Origin: CAVXSP01 sp963724645
GTDB lineage: Bacteria; Acidobacteriota; Vicinamibacteria; Vicinamibacterales; SCN-69-37
Length of the DNA: 64,000 nt
Direction of reading: 5' to 3'
Assembly: GCA_963724645.1 (NCBI GenBank)
Contig: CAVRVJ010000006.1
Location: forward strand, 1-64,000
In this document: positions 45,336 through 53,575 of the stretch, piece by piece
Layout of the letters: every line of letters starts with the position of its first letter
Numbering within the stretch: the first letter of the stretch is position 1
Program-made: the position numbers and the translations under genes
The notes under the pieces: generated by a model
What the model was told of the DNA's origin: nothing
Seen by the model: only the letters and a program-made list of their open reading frames with translations
Database searches by the model: none

Positions 45336-46048
45336 GCCACGTCCCTCGCCACAATCTCCCGAACGTGGTCGGCGAGGACCCGCGCGCCGTCGCGCGTCAA
45401 GCCCGCGGTGGGAATGGCCTCGTGCACCGTCACTCGTACCGTGGCCGGGCACACCATCAGACGATCCTTGGGCATCACGACACGGCTACCGGAGACGCTG
45501 ACGGGAACGATGGGCAGCCCGGTCTCGATCGCGAGCAGAAACACACCGCCCTTGAATTTCATCACGCGCCCGTCGCGCGTGCGCGATCCTTCCGGGTACA
45601 CGAGCAGCGACGCACCGTCGCGAATCATGCGGTGCATCTTCTTGATCACGGCGGCGCCGGGATTCCGCCGATCGATCAGCAGATGCCCGGCCCGCCGCAG
45701 GTGCCAGCCCACGAAGGGGATTCGGCCGAGAGCCGCTTTCGCGATGATCCGAAGCTGCCGCGGCAGAGCCGTGAACAGAATCGGTGTGTCGTAATGGCTC
45801 GAGTGATTGGCCACGAAAATGCAGCTCGTCGCGTCCGGCGGCAAAGCGGCACCCCGCCGCTCGACCCGCACACCGGCCGTCCAAAGCAGAAGACGCGACC
45901 ACCATTGCGCGCATCGATGCGCGAAGACCCCTCGCCCTCCGACGACGCTCGAGAGCAGGGACAAGGTCCCGAGCACGGTGGTATAGAGCGCGAGGGTAGG
46001 AATCAGGAACAGGACCGTCCGCCACCAGTGGAACGGCGGCGGCCTCAC
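45269..46048 (-). CDS. plsC: 1-acyl-glycerol-3-phosphate acyltransferase family protein
   Basis: The GTG at 46048 overlaps the preceding stop (GTGA). A hydrophobic N-terminus (TVLFLIPTLALYTTVLGTLS) precedes the HX4D motif NHSSHYDTPIL and the second motif VYPEGSRTRDG, followed by KGGVFLLAIETGLPIVPVSV. This is a PlsC/LPLAT domain making phosphatidic acid from lyso-PA. The last about 20 residues (TGQFSTETARSGTGLPGSPN) are encoded by the inverted repeat and are probably not part of the fold. Confidence 0.88.
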   Translation of the reverse strand: MRPPPFHWWRTVLFLIPTLALYTTVLGTLSLLSSVVGGRGVFAHRCAQWWSRLLLWTAGVRVERRGAALPPDATSCIFVANHSSHYDTPILFTALPRQLRIIAKAALGRIPFVGWHLRRAGHLLIDRRNPGAAVIKKMHRMIRDGASLLVYPEGSRTRDGRVMKFKGGVFLLAIETGLPIVPVSVSGSRVVMPKDRLMVCPATVRVTVHEAIPTAGLTRDGARVLADHVREIVARDVAGTGQFSTETARSGTGLPGSPN

Positions 46049-47148
46049 GCTTGTGCGGCAGGTCGCGGCCGGCGGGTATGTTCTTCGACCGTCGGCTCGT
46101 CGGAACGCTCGGATCGGGGGCCTGCCGGTCCCGAAGCCAGGCCCGGTCCGGGGTGCACCGTTCCCGGCTCCGCGTGACGTCCGAAGATCATCCGCCCGGC
46201 GGTCGTCTGGAGCACGCTGGTGACAACGATATCCAGGCTCTTGCCGATCCGGCTGCGCGCGTTGTCGATGACCACCATGGTGCCGTCGTCCAGGTACGCC
46301 ACACCCTGGTTGTACTCTTTGCCTTCCTTGATCACGAACACGTTCATCAGCTCGCCGGGCAGTACCACCGGCCTCAGGGAGTTGGCGAGTTCGTTGATGT
46401 TGAGGACATCGACGCCGCGCAACTGCGCGACCTTGTTGAGATTGAAATCGTTCGTGACGATTCGCCCGGTCATCGTTCGCGCAAGCTCGATGAGCTTCAG
46501 ATCCACTTCCTTGACGTTGGGAAAATCGACATCCGAGATGATGACCTCGACGCCAGCCATCTTCCTGATGCGATGCAGGATGTCGAGCCCGCGCCGCCCG
46601 CGGTTGCGCTTGAGCGCATCGGAGGAATCGGCGACGTACTGCAGCTCCTTCAGCACGAACTGAGGTACGACCAGGGTGCCGTCGAGAAACCCGGTTTCGA
46701 CAATATCCGCAATACGGCCATCGATGATGACGCTGGTGTCGAGGATCCGGTAGCGTTTCTGCGGCCTCGTGTCGCGGAAGAGCGACGCCAGCCTGGCCGG
46801 CTCGAGCCATTCGCCCTTTCTGATCCCGACCACCAGGCCCAGATACGGCAGCACGACAATGATCAAGCTGTGCATGAACTGGACGAGCGGGTTGGTGGTG
46901 TCCGCCCAGAACAGCGCGGTGCTGATCGTCTTCGCGATCGTCAGCGCCACGAAAAACCCGATCAGGCCGCCAAGCAGATCAGTGAGCGCGGCCGCGCGCA
47001 ATCGCGCTTCCGCCGCGACGGTGATCAGCGCCAGGCCCAGTCCAAGCGCCATGTTGATCGTGATGTGCCCGTCGATGGGCGGGATCAAGGTCGCGACATA
47101 CACGACGACCGCGATGAAAAGGCCGCGCACCGGAGTAAACCCAAGCAT
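46045..47148 (-). CDS. Membrane PIN-TRAM domain protein (YacL-like)
   Basis: 367 residues. Four N-terminal hydrophobic helices are followed by a PIN nuclease fold with RILDTSVIIDGRIADIVETG, VPQFVLKELQYVADSSDALK and later acidic residues (ISDVDFPN, TNDFN). A TRAM-like C-terminal segment reads LPGELMNVFVIKEGKEYNQG and VAYLDDGTMVVID. It lies immediately after radA, as yacL does in Firmicutes, where disA is between them. It probably is a membrane-attached ribonuclease. The substrate is unknown. Confidence 0.85.
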   Translation of the reverse strand: MLGFTPVRGLFIAVVVYVATLIPPIDGHITINMALGLGLALITVAAEARLRAAALTDLLGGLIGFFVALTIAKTISTALFWADTTNPLVQFMHSLIIVVLPYLGLVVGIRKGEWLEPARLASLFRDTRPQKRYRILDTSVIIDGRIADIVETGFLDGTLVVPQFVLKELQYVADSSDALKRNRGRRGLDILHRIRKMAGVEVIISDVDFPNVKEVDLKLIELARTMTGRIVTNDFNLNKVAQLRGVDVLNINELANSLRPVVLPGELMNVFVIKEGKEYNQGVAYLDDGTMVVIDNARSRIGKSLDIVVTSVLQTTAGRMIFGRHAEPGTVHPGPGLASGPAGPRSERSDEPTVEEHTRRPRPAAQA

Positions 47149-47209
47149 GAGCTCATTCTAAGCCAGTTATGACAGGTACGACAGGCATACGACAGGTACA
47201 GCCGCAAGG

Positions 47210-48568
47210 TCACATCAAAGCGTCAAGGGCCTCGCCGATTGTGCGCACGCCAATCACCTCGATACCACTCGGCACGTCGGCGCGTCCGACGTTGCCGTCA
47301 GGGATAATGCATCGCGTGAACCCGAGCTGCGCCGCCTCGCGCACGCGAAGCGGCGCCTGAGAAGTGGCGCGCACTTCCCCGGCCAATCCCACTTCACCGA
47401 AGACGACCGCATCGTCGTGGATGGGACGGTTGCGCAGGCTCGAGGCGACGGCCGCAACCACGGCAAGGTCCGCGGCCGGTTCGGTGATCATCATGCCGCC
47501 AGCAACATTCACGAACACGTCGTCGGCAGAGAGATTCAGTCCCGCGCGCTTGTCGAGGACGGCCAGCAGCAGGGACAGCCGGTTCTGGTCGAGGCCGCTC
47601 GCGGTCCGGCGCGCGTTGCCATACCCGGACGAGCTCACGAGCGCCTGCACCTCCACCAGAATCGGCCTCGAACCCTCGATCGAGCACATCACGGAAGAGC
47701 CCGGGACGTTCTTCGGGCGCTCGGCGAGGAACAGCTGCGACGGGTTCGGCACGGCCCGGAGTCCCTCGCCAGTCATCTCGAATACGCCGAGTTCGCTGAC
47801 GGCGCCGAACCGGTTCTTCACGGCCCGCACCACTCGATGCGCATGATGCCGTTCGCCCTCGAAGTACAGAACGGTATCCACGACATGCTCGAGCAATTTC
47901 GGACCGGCAAGGCTTCCATCCTTCGTCACGTGCCCGACGACGACGGTCGGCAGGTTCTGGCCCTTTGCCGTGAACAGGAAATCGGTGGCGGCCTGACGCA
48001 CCTGGCCGACGCTACCAGGCGCGGACGCCATCTTCAGGGAGAAGACGGTCTGGATGGAGTCGATGATCAGGAGCGCGGGCGCGAGCCGCGCGGCTTCCTC
48101 GAGGACCCGCTCAACGCACGTCTCCGCCAACAGGTACAACGGTGCTTCGCCGACGCCGAGCCGGTCGCCGCGCATCTTGATCTGGTGTTCGGACTCCTCG
48201 CCCGAGCAATAGAGGACGGGACCGTTCGAGCGTGCGAAGTTCGCGGCCGCCTGCAGCAGCAACGTGGACTTGCCGATGCCCGGCTCTCCGCCGAGGAGCA
48301 CGAGGGATCCTGGTACCAGTCCGCCACCGAGCACGCGGTCGAACTCACCGATGCCCGTGCTCAACCGCTCGGAGACGAGCGCGTCCACCTCGGCGTACGG
48401 CCGCGCCAGACCGCCGCCAAGCGCGGGGCGCCCTTGCATCACGTCAGGCCGCACCGTCCGCTCCTCGACAAACGAATTCCAAGCCCCACACTCGGGACAG
48501 CGGCCGAGCCACTTCTGGGATTGGGAACCGCAGTCGGTGCACGAGAAGACGGACTTGGGAGGTTTCAT
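47210..48568 (-). CDS. radA: DNA repair protein RadA (Sms)
   Basis: The start at 48568 (MKPPKSVFSCTDCGSQSQKW) is chosen because a four-Cys zinc finger (CTDC and CPEC) follows directly. Walker A is GGEPGIGKST. The RadA-specific KNRFG motif is in VKNRFGAVSELGVFEM. The C-terminal Lon-protease-like domain begins near VQALVSSSGYG. 452 residues is normal. It helps branch migration in recombination. It lies between alr and the PIN-TRAM gene. Confidence 0.93.
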   Translation of the reverse strand: MKPPKSVFSCTDCGSQSQKWLGRCPECGAWNSFVEERTVRPDVMQGRPALGGGLARPYAEVDALVSERLSTGIGEFDRVLGGGLVPGSLVLLGGEPGIGKSTLLLQAAANFARSNGPVLYCSGEESEHQIKMRGDRLGVGEAPLYLLAETCVERVLEEAARLAPALLIIDSIQTVFSLKMASAPGSVGQVRQAATDFLFTAKGQNLPTVVVGHVTKDGSLAGPKLLEHVVDTVLYFEGERHHAHRVVRAVKNRFGAVSELGVFEMTGEGLRAVPNPSQLFLAERPKNVPGSSVMCSIEGSRPILVEVQALVSSSGYGNARRTASGLDQNRLSLLLAVLDKRAGLNLSADDVFVNVAGGMMITEPAADLAVVAAVASSLRNRPIHDDAVVFGEVGLAGEVRATSQAPLRVREAAQLGFTRCIIPDGNVGRADVPSGIEVIGVRTIGEALDALM

Positions 48569-48570
48569 TA

Positions 48571-48633
48571 TTTCGAACCTCAAACTTCGAACTTCAACCT
48601 TTGGACTTCAAACTTCACACTTCGAACCTCGAG
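48571..48633. repeat. 7-bp-period array between radA and alr (first arm)
   Basis: Nine 7-base units: GAACCTC, AAACTTC, GAACTTC, AACCTTT, GGACTTC, AAACTTC, ACACTTC, GAACCTC, GAG. It starts 3 bases after the radA start codon and contains the alr stop. Confidence 0.7.
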
Positions 48634-49975
48634 CGGTTGAGGCATTCGGCAACTTCTTCGTTGGCCTTGCGAAGACAATGCCAGCGAGCATCGAACGCTT
48701 CGTCAGCGACTCAACCTCGTCTAATGGGTAGCACTTACCCGCCGGAACTTCGAATTCCCAAGTTCGAACTGGGAGTGCGAAGGTCCAACCTAAGCGTACC
48801 TCCCTCTCAATCCTCGCGCCGAGCCGGCACACGACCTCCCACGGAATCGCGCCAATCGCAGCGGCGGTTTCGCGGGCGGTGATTTCCTCGTCGCCCTGTC
48901 GGCCGATGATCACGACCTCGTCACCCGGCGAGACGTCGAGACCGGTGACGTCGATCATGATCATGTCCATGCACACCGAGCCCACGATCGGCATCCGGCG
49001 CCCACGCACCAGCACCGAAGCCCGATTGGCGAGGCGCGTATCCAGGCCATCGGCGTAGCCGGCGGGCACGATCGCGATCGATCGCGGCGTGTCCGGCGTC
49101 CAGCGCAGGCCGTAACCGGTACCTTCACCGGGCCGCATGCCCTTCACGGCCACGATACGGCTGGTCAGTGACAGGGCGGGTCGCAGGTCAAGCGTCGAGG
49201 CGCTCAGCGGCGGCGGCACGACGCCGTACAGGAGAAGGCCGGGCCGCACCCAGTCGTGCCACGTGCGACTGTCGCGCAGGAGGGCGGCGGAGTTCGCGGC
49301 GTGGCGCCGGGCTCCGCGCAAACCGATGGCCTCCAAGGCCGCCACCGCGCGATCGAATCGCACGCGCTGCTCCTCGAGAAACGGCGACTCCGGGAGATCG
49401 GCGGTGGCAAAATGCGTGTAGACGGCCTCGAAATCGAGCGGGCGGCTCGCCAGCACGGCGGGTATCGTGCGCTCGAGGTTGTCGAACCGGAATCCGAGCC
49501 GGTTCATGCCCGTATCGATCTTCAAATGGCAGCGCAGCCGGACGCCGCGTGCCGCGGCCGCCTCGTCAAGCGCCGAGGCGGCAGCGGGCGACGACACGGT
49601 CGGCGTCAGTCGGTACTCAAAGACGCCGGTCAGATCGCTGATGCTGAGCGCTCCGAACACGAGGACGGGGATCGACACGCCCGCTTGACGCAGCGTGACG
49701 CCTTCCTCGATATCCGCGCATGCCAGCATCGACGCGCCGGCCGCTTCCAGGGCCAGTCCGACCTGGGCGGCACCGTGCCCGTACGCATTGGCTTTGACCA
49801 CGGCGATGATGCGAGGCACTCGGGATGGGTTCCGGCGTTCCAGGGTTCCGGAGGCCGCAGGCTCCGGGGTTCGCCGCTCCGTCGCAGCGCTCTCCCGCGT
49901 GAGCAACTCCTGCACCGCCCGAAGATTGGCCTGAATGGCCTCCAGGCTGACGGTTGCGACCGTGGGACGGATCAT
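48608..49975 (-). CDS. alr: Alanine racemase with repeat-encoded insert and tail
   Basis: 455 residues. The PLP lysine is in RIIAVVKANAYGHGAAQVGL. HLKIDTGMNRLGF and VRPGLLLYGVVPP follow, and the second catalytic region has SVCMDMIMIDVTGLD. Most alanine racemases end near CRLGARIERE. Here about 60 more residues follow, encoded by two period-7 arms. An insert of about 25 residues (around TERRTPEPAASGTLERRNPS) just before the PLP lysine strand is also encoded by such an array. It converts L-alanine to D-alanine for peptidoglycan. The core is complete. Confidence 0.9.
   Translation of the reverse strand: MIRPTVATVSLEAIQANLRAVQELLTRESAATERRTPEPAASGTLERRNPSRVPRIIAVVKANAYGHGAAQVGLALEAAGASMLACADIEEGVTLRQAGVSIPVLVFGALSISDLTGVFEYRLTPTVSSPAAASALDEAAAARGVRLRCHLKIDTGMNRLGFRFDNLERTIPAVLASRPLDFEAVYTHFATADLPESPFLEEQRVRFDRAVAALEAIGLRGARRHAANSAALLRDSRTWHDWVRPGLLLYGVVPPPLSASTLDLRPALSLTSRIVAVKGMRPGEGTGYGLRWTPDTPRSIAIVPAGYADGLDTRLANRASVLVRGRRMPIVGSVCMDMIMIDVTGLDVSPGDEVVIIGRQGDEEITARETAAAIGAIPWEVVCRLGARIEREVRLGWTFALPVRTWEFEVPAGKCYPLDEVESLTKRSMLAGIVFARPTKKLPNASTARGSKCEV
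48744..48786. repeat. 7-bp-period array inside the alr 3' coding end (second arm)
   Basis: GAACTTC, GAATTCC, CAAGTTC, GAACTGG, GAGTGCG units. It carries the inverted GAACTTC words of the arm at 48571-48633, about 110 bases away. It is read through as the alr C-terminal tail. Confidence 0.6.
49815..49876. repeat. 7-bp-period array inside the alr 5' coding region
   Basis: Units such as GGTTCCG, GCGTTCC, AGGGTTC, CGGAGGC, CGCAGGC, TCCGGGG, TTCGCCG follow at 7-base steps, with inverted halves (GGTTCC against GGAGGC/GGGTTC). They encode an Arg/Pro/Thr-rich insert before the PLP lysine. Confidence 0.55.
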
Positions 49976-49983
49976 TTTTCACT

Positions 49984-50002
49984 CCGGGGACGACGTCCCC
50001 GG
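49984..50002. repeat. CCGGGGAC palindrome upstream of alr
   Basis: CCGGGGACGACGTCCCCGG is a near-perfect 19-base palindrome, followed by ACCCC. A closely related one lies upstream of rpsF at 52842-52863. The alr-dnaB gap around it is rich in GCTCGC words. Confidence 0.5.
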
Positions 50003-50102
50003 ACCCCTTACACGCTCGCTTGCAGGGACCCCGGCGCCCCACGCTGCTCGCGTGACGCGCTCGCTCCCGCCCGCTCGCTCGCTCAACCTCGGCCGGGGAT
50101 CA

Positions 50103-50138
50103 TCTGACATTCTGAGTTCGACGTTCGAAGTTCCTCAA
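50103..50138. repeat. 7-bp-period array at the dnaB 3' end
   Basis: Units TCTGACA, TTCTGAG, TTCGACG, TTCGAAG, TTCCTCA follow at 7-base steps and run into the dnaB stop codon. Confidence 0.5.
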
Positions 50139-51478
50139 GCTTCCCCGCCGCCTCGCTGCAGGTTCTCGAAGCGCGTGTACTGCTTGAGGAACGCGAGACG
50201 GGCGGTGCCGACGGGGCCGTTGCGCTGCTTGCCGATGATGATTTCCGCCAGGCCCTCCACCTCAGGACGCCGCTCGGCTTCCTGCGCGTACATCTCCTCG
50301 CGATAGATGAACAGCACGAGATCGGCGTCCTGCTCGAGGGCGCCGGATTCGCGCAGGTCGGAGAGCTGCGGCCGATGGTCGGTGCGCCCTTCGGGCGCGC
50401 GGCTGAGCTGGCTCAGCGCGAGAATAGGGACGTCGAGCTCCTTGGCGAGTATCTTCATGGACCGGGAGATGGACGCCAGTTCCTGCTGCCGGTTTTCGAA
50501 TCGCCCTCGACCCTGCATGAGCTGCAGATAGTCGACGACCAGCAGGTCGAGCCCGTGCTCGAGCTTCAGCCGGCGGGCTTTGGCGCGCATCTCGAGAAGG
50601 CCGAGCCCGGGCGAATCGTCGATGAACACTTTCGCGTCGTGCAGGCGAGCGCTCGCCGTCGTGAGCCGCTCGTAGTCGGCATCGCGGAGGAAGCCGCCGC
50701 GAAACCGGTGCGCGTCAATGCGCGCCTCGGACGTGAGCATGCGGATGAACAGCTGCTCGCTCGACATTTCCAGACTGAAGACGCCGATGGTCTTGCCCGC
50801 GGCGATCGCCGCATTCAGGCCGACGTTCAGGACGAAGCTCGTCTTCCCCATCGACGGCCTGGCCGCGATGATGACGAGGTCCTGCTTCTGGAAGCCAGAC
50901 GTCATCTCGTCCAGCTCGACAAAGCCGCTTGGTATCCCGGTGACCAGGCCCTTGTGCGCCTGCAGACGCTCGATGAGCTGGTAGCTCGTGCCGACCAGGT
51001 CGCTCAGCGGCACGAACCCGGCCCGGAGGCGGTTCTCGGCGATCTGAAAGATCGACCGCTCGGCCTCATCCAGCAAATCGTCGGCGTCCTGCTCAGCGTC
51101 GTAGGCGCGCGTGAGCATCTCGTTGGCCGACTGAATCAGCCGGCGGAGCGTCGACTTCTCCTTGACGATGCGTGCGTAGTATTCGACGTTGGCCGATCGC
51201 GGGACGCCGTCGGTCAACGCGGAGATATAGGCCGGACCGCCAACCTCGTCCAGCTCGCCCGATCGGCCCAGCTCGTCCTTGAGGGTCACCAGGTCGACCG
51301 GCTCGCTCCGGTCGGTCAACCCGATCATCTTCTCGAAAATCCGGCGGTGAGCGTCACGGAAGAAATCGTGGGCGTCTATGACCTCTGCGGCCTGATTGAA
51401 CGCCTGATTGTTGATGAGGATCGCGCCGAGAACGCATTTCTCGGCTTCGAGGTTGTGAGGCAGGGTGCGGTCGGACAT
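50135..51478 (-). CDS. dnaB: Replicative DNA helicase DnaB
   Basis: 447 residues, intact. The N-terminal domain begins RTLPHNLEAEKCVLGAILIN. Walker A reads ARPSMGKTSF, Walker B LLVVDYLQLM, and QLSDLRESGALEQDADLVLF is the conserved C-terminal motif with the arginine finger region nearby. It unwinds the replication fork. It follows rplI by 11 bases, as in many bacteria where rplI-dnaB are co-transcribed. Confidence 0.95.
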   Translation of the reverse strand: MSDRTLPHNLEAEKCVLGAILINNQAFNQAAEVIDAHDFFRDAHRRIFEKMIGLTDRSEPVDLVTLKDELGRSGELDEVGGPAYISALTDGVPRSANVEYYARIVKEKSTLRRLIQSANEMLTRAYDAEQDADDLLDEAERSIFQIAENRLRAGFVPLSDLVGTSYQLIERLQAHKGLVTGIPSGFVELDEMTSGFQKQDLVIIAARPSMGKTSFVLNVGLNAAIAAGKTIGVFSLEMSSEQLFIRMLTSEARIDAHRFRGGFLRDADYERLTTASARLHDAKVFIDDSPGLGLLEMRAKARRLKLEHGLDLLVVDYLQLMQGRGRFENRQQELASISRSMKILAKELDVPILALSQLSRAPEGRTDHRPQLSDLRESGALEQDADLVLFIYREEMYAQEAERRPEVEGLAEIIIGKQRNGPVGTARLAFLKQYTRFENLQRGGGEA

Positions 51479-51489
51479 GGTACCGACCC

Positions 51490-51939
51490 CTATGCCGGCA
51501 CGACCTTCACCTTCAGCTGCGCGGTCACATCGCGATGCAGCTTCACCGGCACGACGTGCTCACCCAGCGTCTTGAGCGGGTCGGGCAACTGGACCTTGCG
51601 GCGGTCGACGGTGAAATCCTGCGCCAGAAGCGCCTCGGCGATGTCCGCCGAGGTGACCGAGCCGTACAACGTTTCGTGCTCACCGACGCGGCGGGCGATC
51701 GACAGGTCGAGCGATTCGAGGCGCTTGCCCATCGCCTCGGCAACCTGCCGCTCCTCGGACTCCTTGGCCTCAGCCTTCGCGCGATCCCGCTCGACCTGGC
51801 GTTTGTTTTCTTCGGTGACGGCCAGCGCCAGCTTGCGCGGAAACAGGTAGTTGCGCGCATACCCGTCGGCCACCTTGACGATCTCGCCGCGGCTGCCGAG
51901 GTGCTCGACGTGCTCTCTGAGAATGACTTCAATGGACAT
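51490..51939 (-). CDS. rplI: Ribosomal protein bL9
   Basis: 149 residues, intact. It starts MSIEVILREHVEHLGSRGEI and continues VKVADGYARNYLFPRKLALA, the conserved L9 signature. A long helix (ENKKRQVERDRAKAEAKESE-like) leads to the C-terminal domain with LYGSVTSADIAEALLAQDF. It binds the base of the L1 stalk. Confidence 0.95.
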   Translation of the reverse strand: MSIEVILREHVEHLGSRGEIVKVADGYARNYLFPRKLALAVTEENKRQVERDRAKAEAKESEERQVAEAMGKRLESLDLSIARRVGEHETLYGSVTSADIAEALLAQDFTVDRRKVQLPDPLKTLGEHVVPVKLHRDVTAQLKVKVVPA

Positions 51940-51982
51940 GAATATCTCCGCTCAAAACACAGAAATGGCCTGGACGCGGCCC

Positions 51983-52017
51983 GAGGCTCGACTCTCGAGG
52001 CGCGAGGCGCGAGTCCG
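51983..52017. repeat. 7-bp-period array between rpsR and rplI
   Basis: GAGGCTC, GACTCTC, GAGGCGC, GAGGCGC, GAGTCCG in exact 7-base steps. The first two units are near-inverted relative to each other. Confidence 0.7.
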
Positions 52018-52059
52018 GGACAGCCCCGCCCTCGCGCAGCAAGCCCCACTCGACGAATG

Positions 52060-52351
52060 TCAGTCGGTCACGTACGGCACCAACGCGAGCTGCCGTGCGC
52101 GCTTGATGGCCGTCTGCAGCGCGCGCTGATGCGTCGCGCACGTCCCGGAAATCCGGCGCGGCTGAATCTTCCCGCGCTCCGGAATGAACGGGCTCAGCAT
52201 CTTGATGTCCTTGTAGCTGATGTGGTCGACCTTCTCGACGCAGAACTTGCAGACGCGCCGACGCCGAAAAAACGTCCGGCGGCCGCCGCCCTTTTCCTTG
52301 TCGTCTTTCTTGCCGCCGCCGGCCTCCGCCTCGGCTCTCGTCGTCTCTCAT
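52060..52351 (-). CDS. rpsR: Ribosomal protein bS18 (one frameshift)
   Basis: The ATG at 52351 overlaps the rpsF stop (ATGA). One extra base near 52337 shifts the first codons. The right frame reads AEAEAGGGKKDDKEKGGGRR, then VCKFCVEKVDHISYKDIKML and the signature PRRISGTCATHQRALQTAIK, ending VPYVTD. Corrected length is about 96 residues. It pairs with bS6 in the 30S platform. The usual ssb between rpsF and rpsR is absent. Confidence 0.9.
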
Positions 52352-52818
52352 CTGTCCCCTCTTTCGCGGAATCCCATGTCTCCGATCACATCCAGGTCGT
52401 CATTCTCTTCCTGACGCCGGTGCAGTTCAGTCTCGGTCGGCTCGGGCGGCAGCCCGCGGCGCACGCGGCGCGCGACGGTCGCCGCCTTACGGCGCGTCTT
52501 GGCGCGCTCGGCGACAGCCTGCTCCTCGTCGACACGGACGATGAGATGCCGCATCACGACGTCCAGCACGCGCAGGCGTCGATCCAGCTCGGCGGTCATC
52601 GCGGCCGGACCGCTGATCACCTCGAGCACGTACGTCCCCTCTCGCTGATTGTTGATGTCGTAGGCCAGCCGGCGCCGGCCCCATGGCTCGGTGCGATCGA
52701 TCTTGCCGCCGAACCGCTCGACGACGGTCGCCACCTGCTGGTGCAGATCGGCGAGCGCCTCCTCGGTCGAATCGGGCAGGGCGATGTAGACGAGCTCGTA
52801 CTGTCGGGTGCTATTCAT
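52348..52818 (-). CDS. rpsF: Ribosomal protein bS6
   Basis: The ATG at 52818 follows AAGGAGG at good spacing. 156 residues: RQYELVYIALPDSTEEALAD, GRRRLAYDINNQREGTYVLE and MRHLIVRVDEEQ are the S6 fold. The C-terminal about 50 residues are a charged tail (RRGLPPEPTETELHRRQEEN), longer than the E. coli protein. Confidence 0.93.
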   Translation of the reverse strand: MNSTRQYELVYIALPDSTEEALADLHQQVATVVERFGGKIDRTEPWGRRRLAYDINNQREGTYVLEVISGPAAMTAELDRRLRVLDVVMRHLIVRVDEEQAVAERAKTRRKAATVARRVRRGLPPEPTETELHRRQEENDDLDVIGDMGFRERGDR

Positions 52819-52841
52819 GTGCCTCCTTATGGACATTTGTG

Positions 52842-52863
52842 TCCGGGGACGCCCGTCCCGGGA
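52842..52863. repeat. CCGGGGACG palindrome upstream of rpsF
   Basis: TCCGGGGACGCCCGTCCCGGGA is an imperfect palindrome followed by CCCTC. It is similar to the element at 49984-50002. The spacer 52864-52979 holds further GGGGACG and CGCTCGC words but no gene. Confidence 0.5.
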
Positions 52864-52979
52864 CCCTCTCTGCGCGGTCGGCCACGGGGACGCTTGATCC
52901 CCGCTTCACGCCCGCGGCGCGCTCGCTGTCACTCGCGCGCAAAATGGCGGCCCTCCGTGAGAGCCGCAAGGAGAGTTGG

Positions 52980-53555
52980 TCAGTTACTCTCTTCGCGATT
53001 GAACATATTCATCATTCGATCCAACCCATCTGAGACCCAGGTCTCCACCGCATCCGCCGCCCGGACCACGGCCTGTTCCAATGCGGGCAGTTCGTCCGGC
53101 TCGAATCGGGCCAACACGTGGTCCGCCAGATCACGCCGGGCATCACCGCGGCCCACTCCAATCCGGAGCCGCGGGTAGTCGACCGTGCCGAGATGCTCGG
53201 CAATCGATCGCAAACCATTGTGGCCGCCCTCCGACCCGCTGCCCCGCGCCCGCAGGCGCCCAAGGGGCAGGTTCACGTCGTCGGTCACGACCAGCAGATC
53301 CGAAACCGGCACTTTATAATACCGGCACGCGGCGCCGACGGCTTCTCCGCTCAGGTTCATCAGCGTCAGCGGCTTGATCAACCAAATGGCCCCGCCGGCA
53401 TGGCGCCAACGCGCCTGCAGCGCATGCAGCGGCGCCGACTCCCACGTGAGGCCGTGCCGGCCGGCCAGCGCGTCCGCGACCCGAAACCCGACATTGTGCC
53501 GCGTGCCGCCATACCGCGACTCTGGAACGTTGCCCAACCCGGCGACCAGCTTCAC
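52980..53555 (-). CDS. pth: Peptidyl-tRNA hydrolase
   Basis: 191 residues, intact. MKLVAGLGNVPESRYGGTRH with NVGFRVADAL holds the catalytic His in TRHNVG. LMNLSGEAVGAACRYYKVP, VVTDDVNLPLGRLRARGSG and GGHNGLRSIAEHLGTVDYPR are the other conserved Pth blocks. It recycles peptidyl-tRNA. It directly follows rplY, the prs-ctc-pth order known from Bacillus. Confidence 0.95.
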   Translation of the reverse strand: MKLVAGLGNVPESRYGGTRHNVGFRVADALAGRHGLTWESAPLHALQARWRHAGGAIWLIKPLTLMNLSGEAVGAACRYYKVPVSDLLVVTDDVNLPLGRLRARGSGSEGGHNGLRSIAEHLGTVDYPRLRIGVGRGDARRDLADHVLARFEPDELPALEQAVVRAADAVETWVSDGLDRMMNMFNREESN

Positions 53556-53575
53556 AAGTGTCCCGGAGGCGGGGA

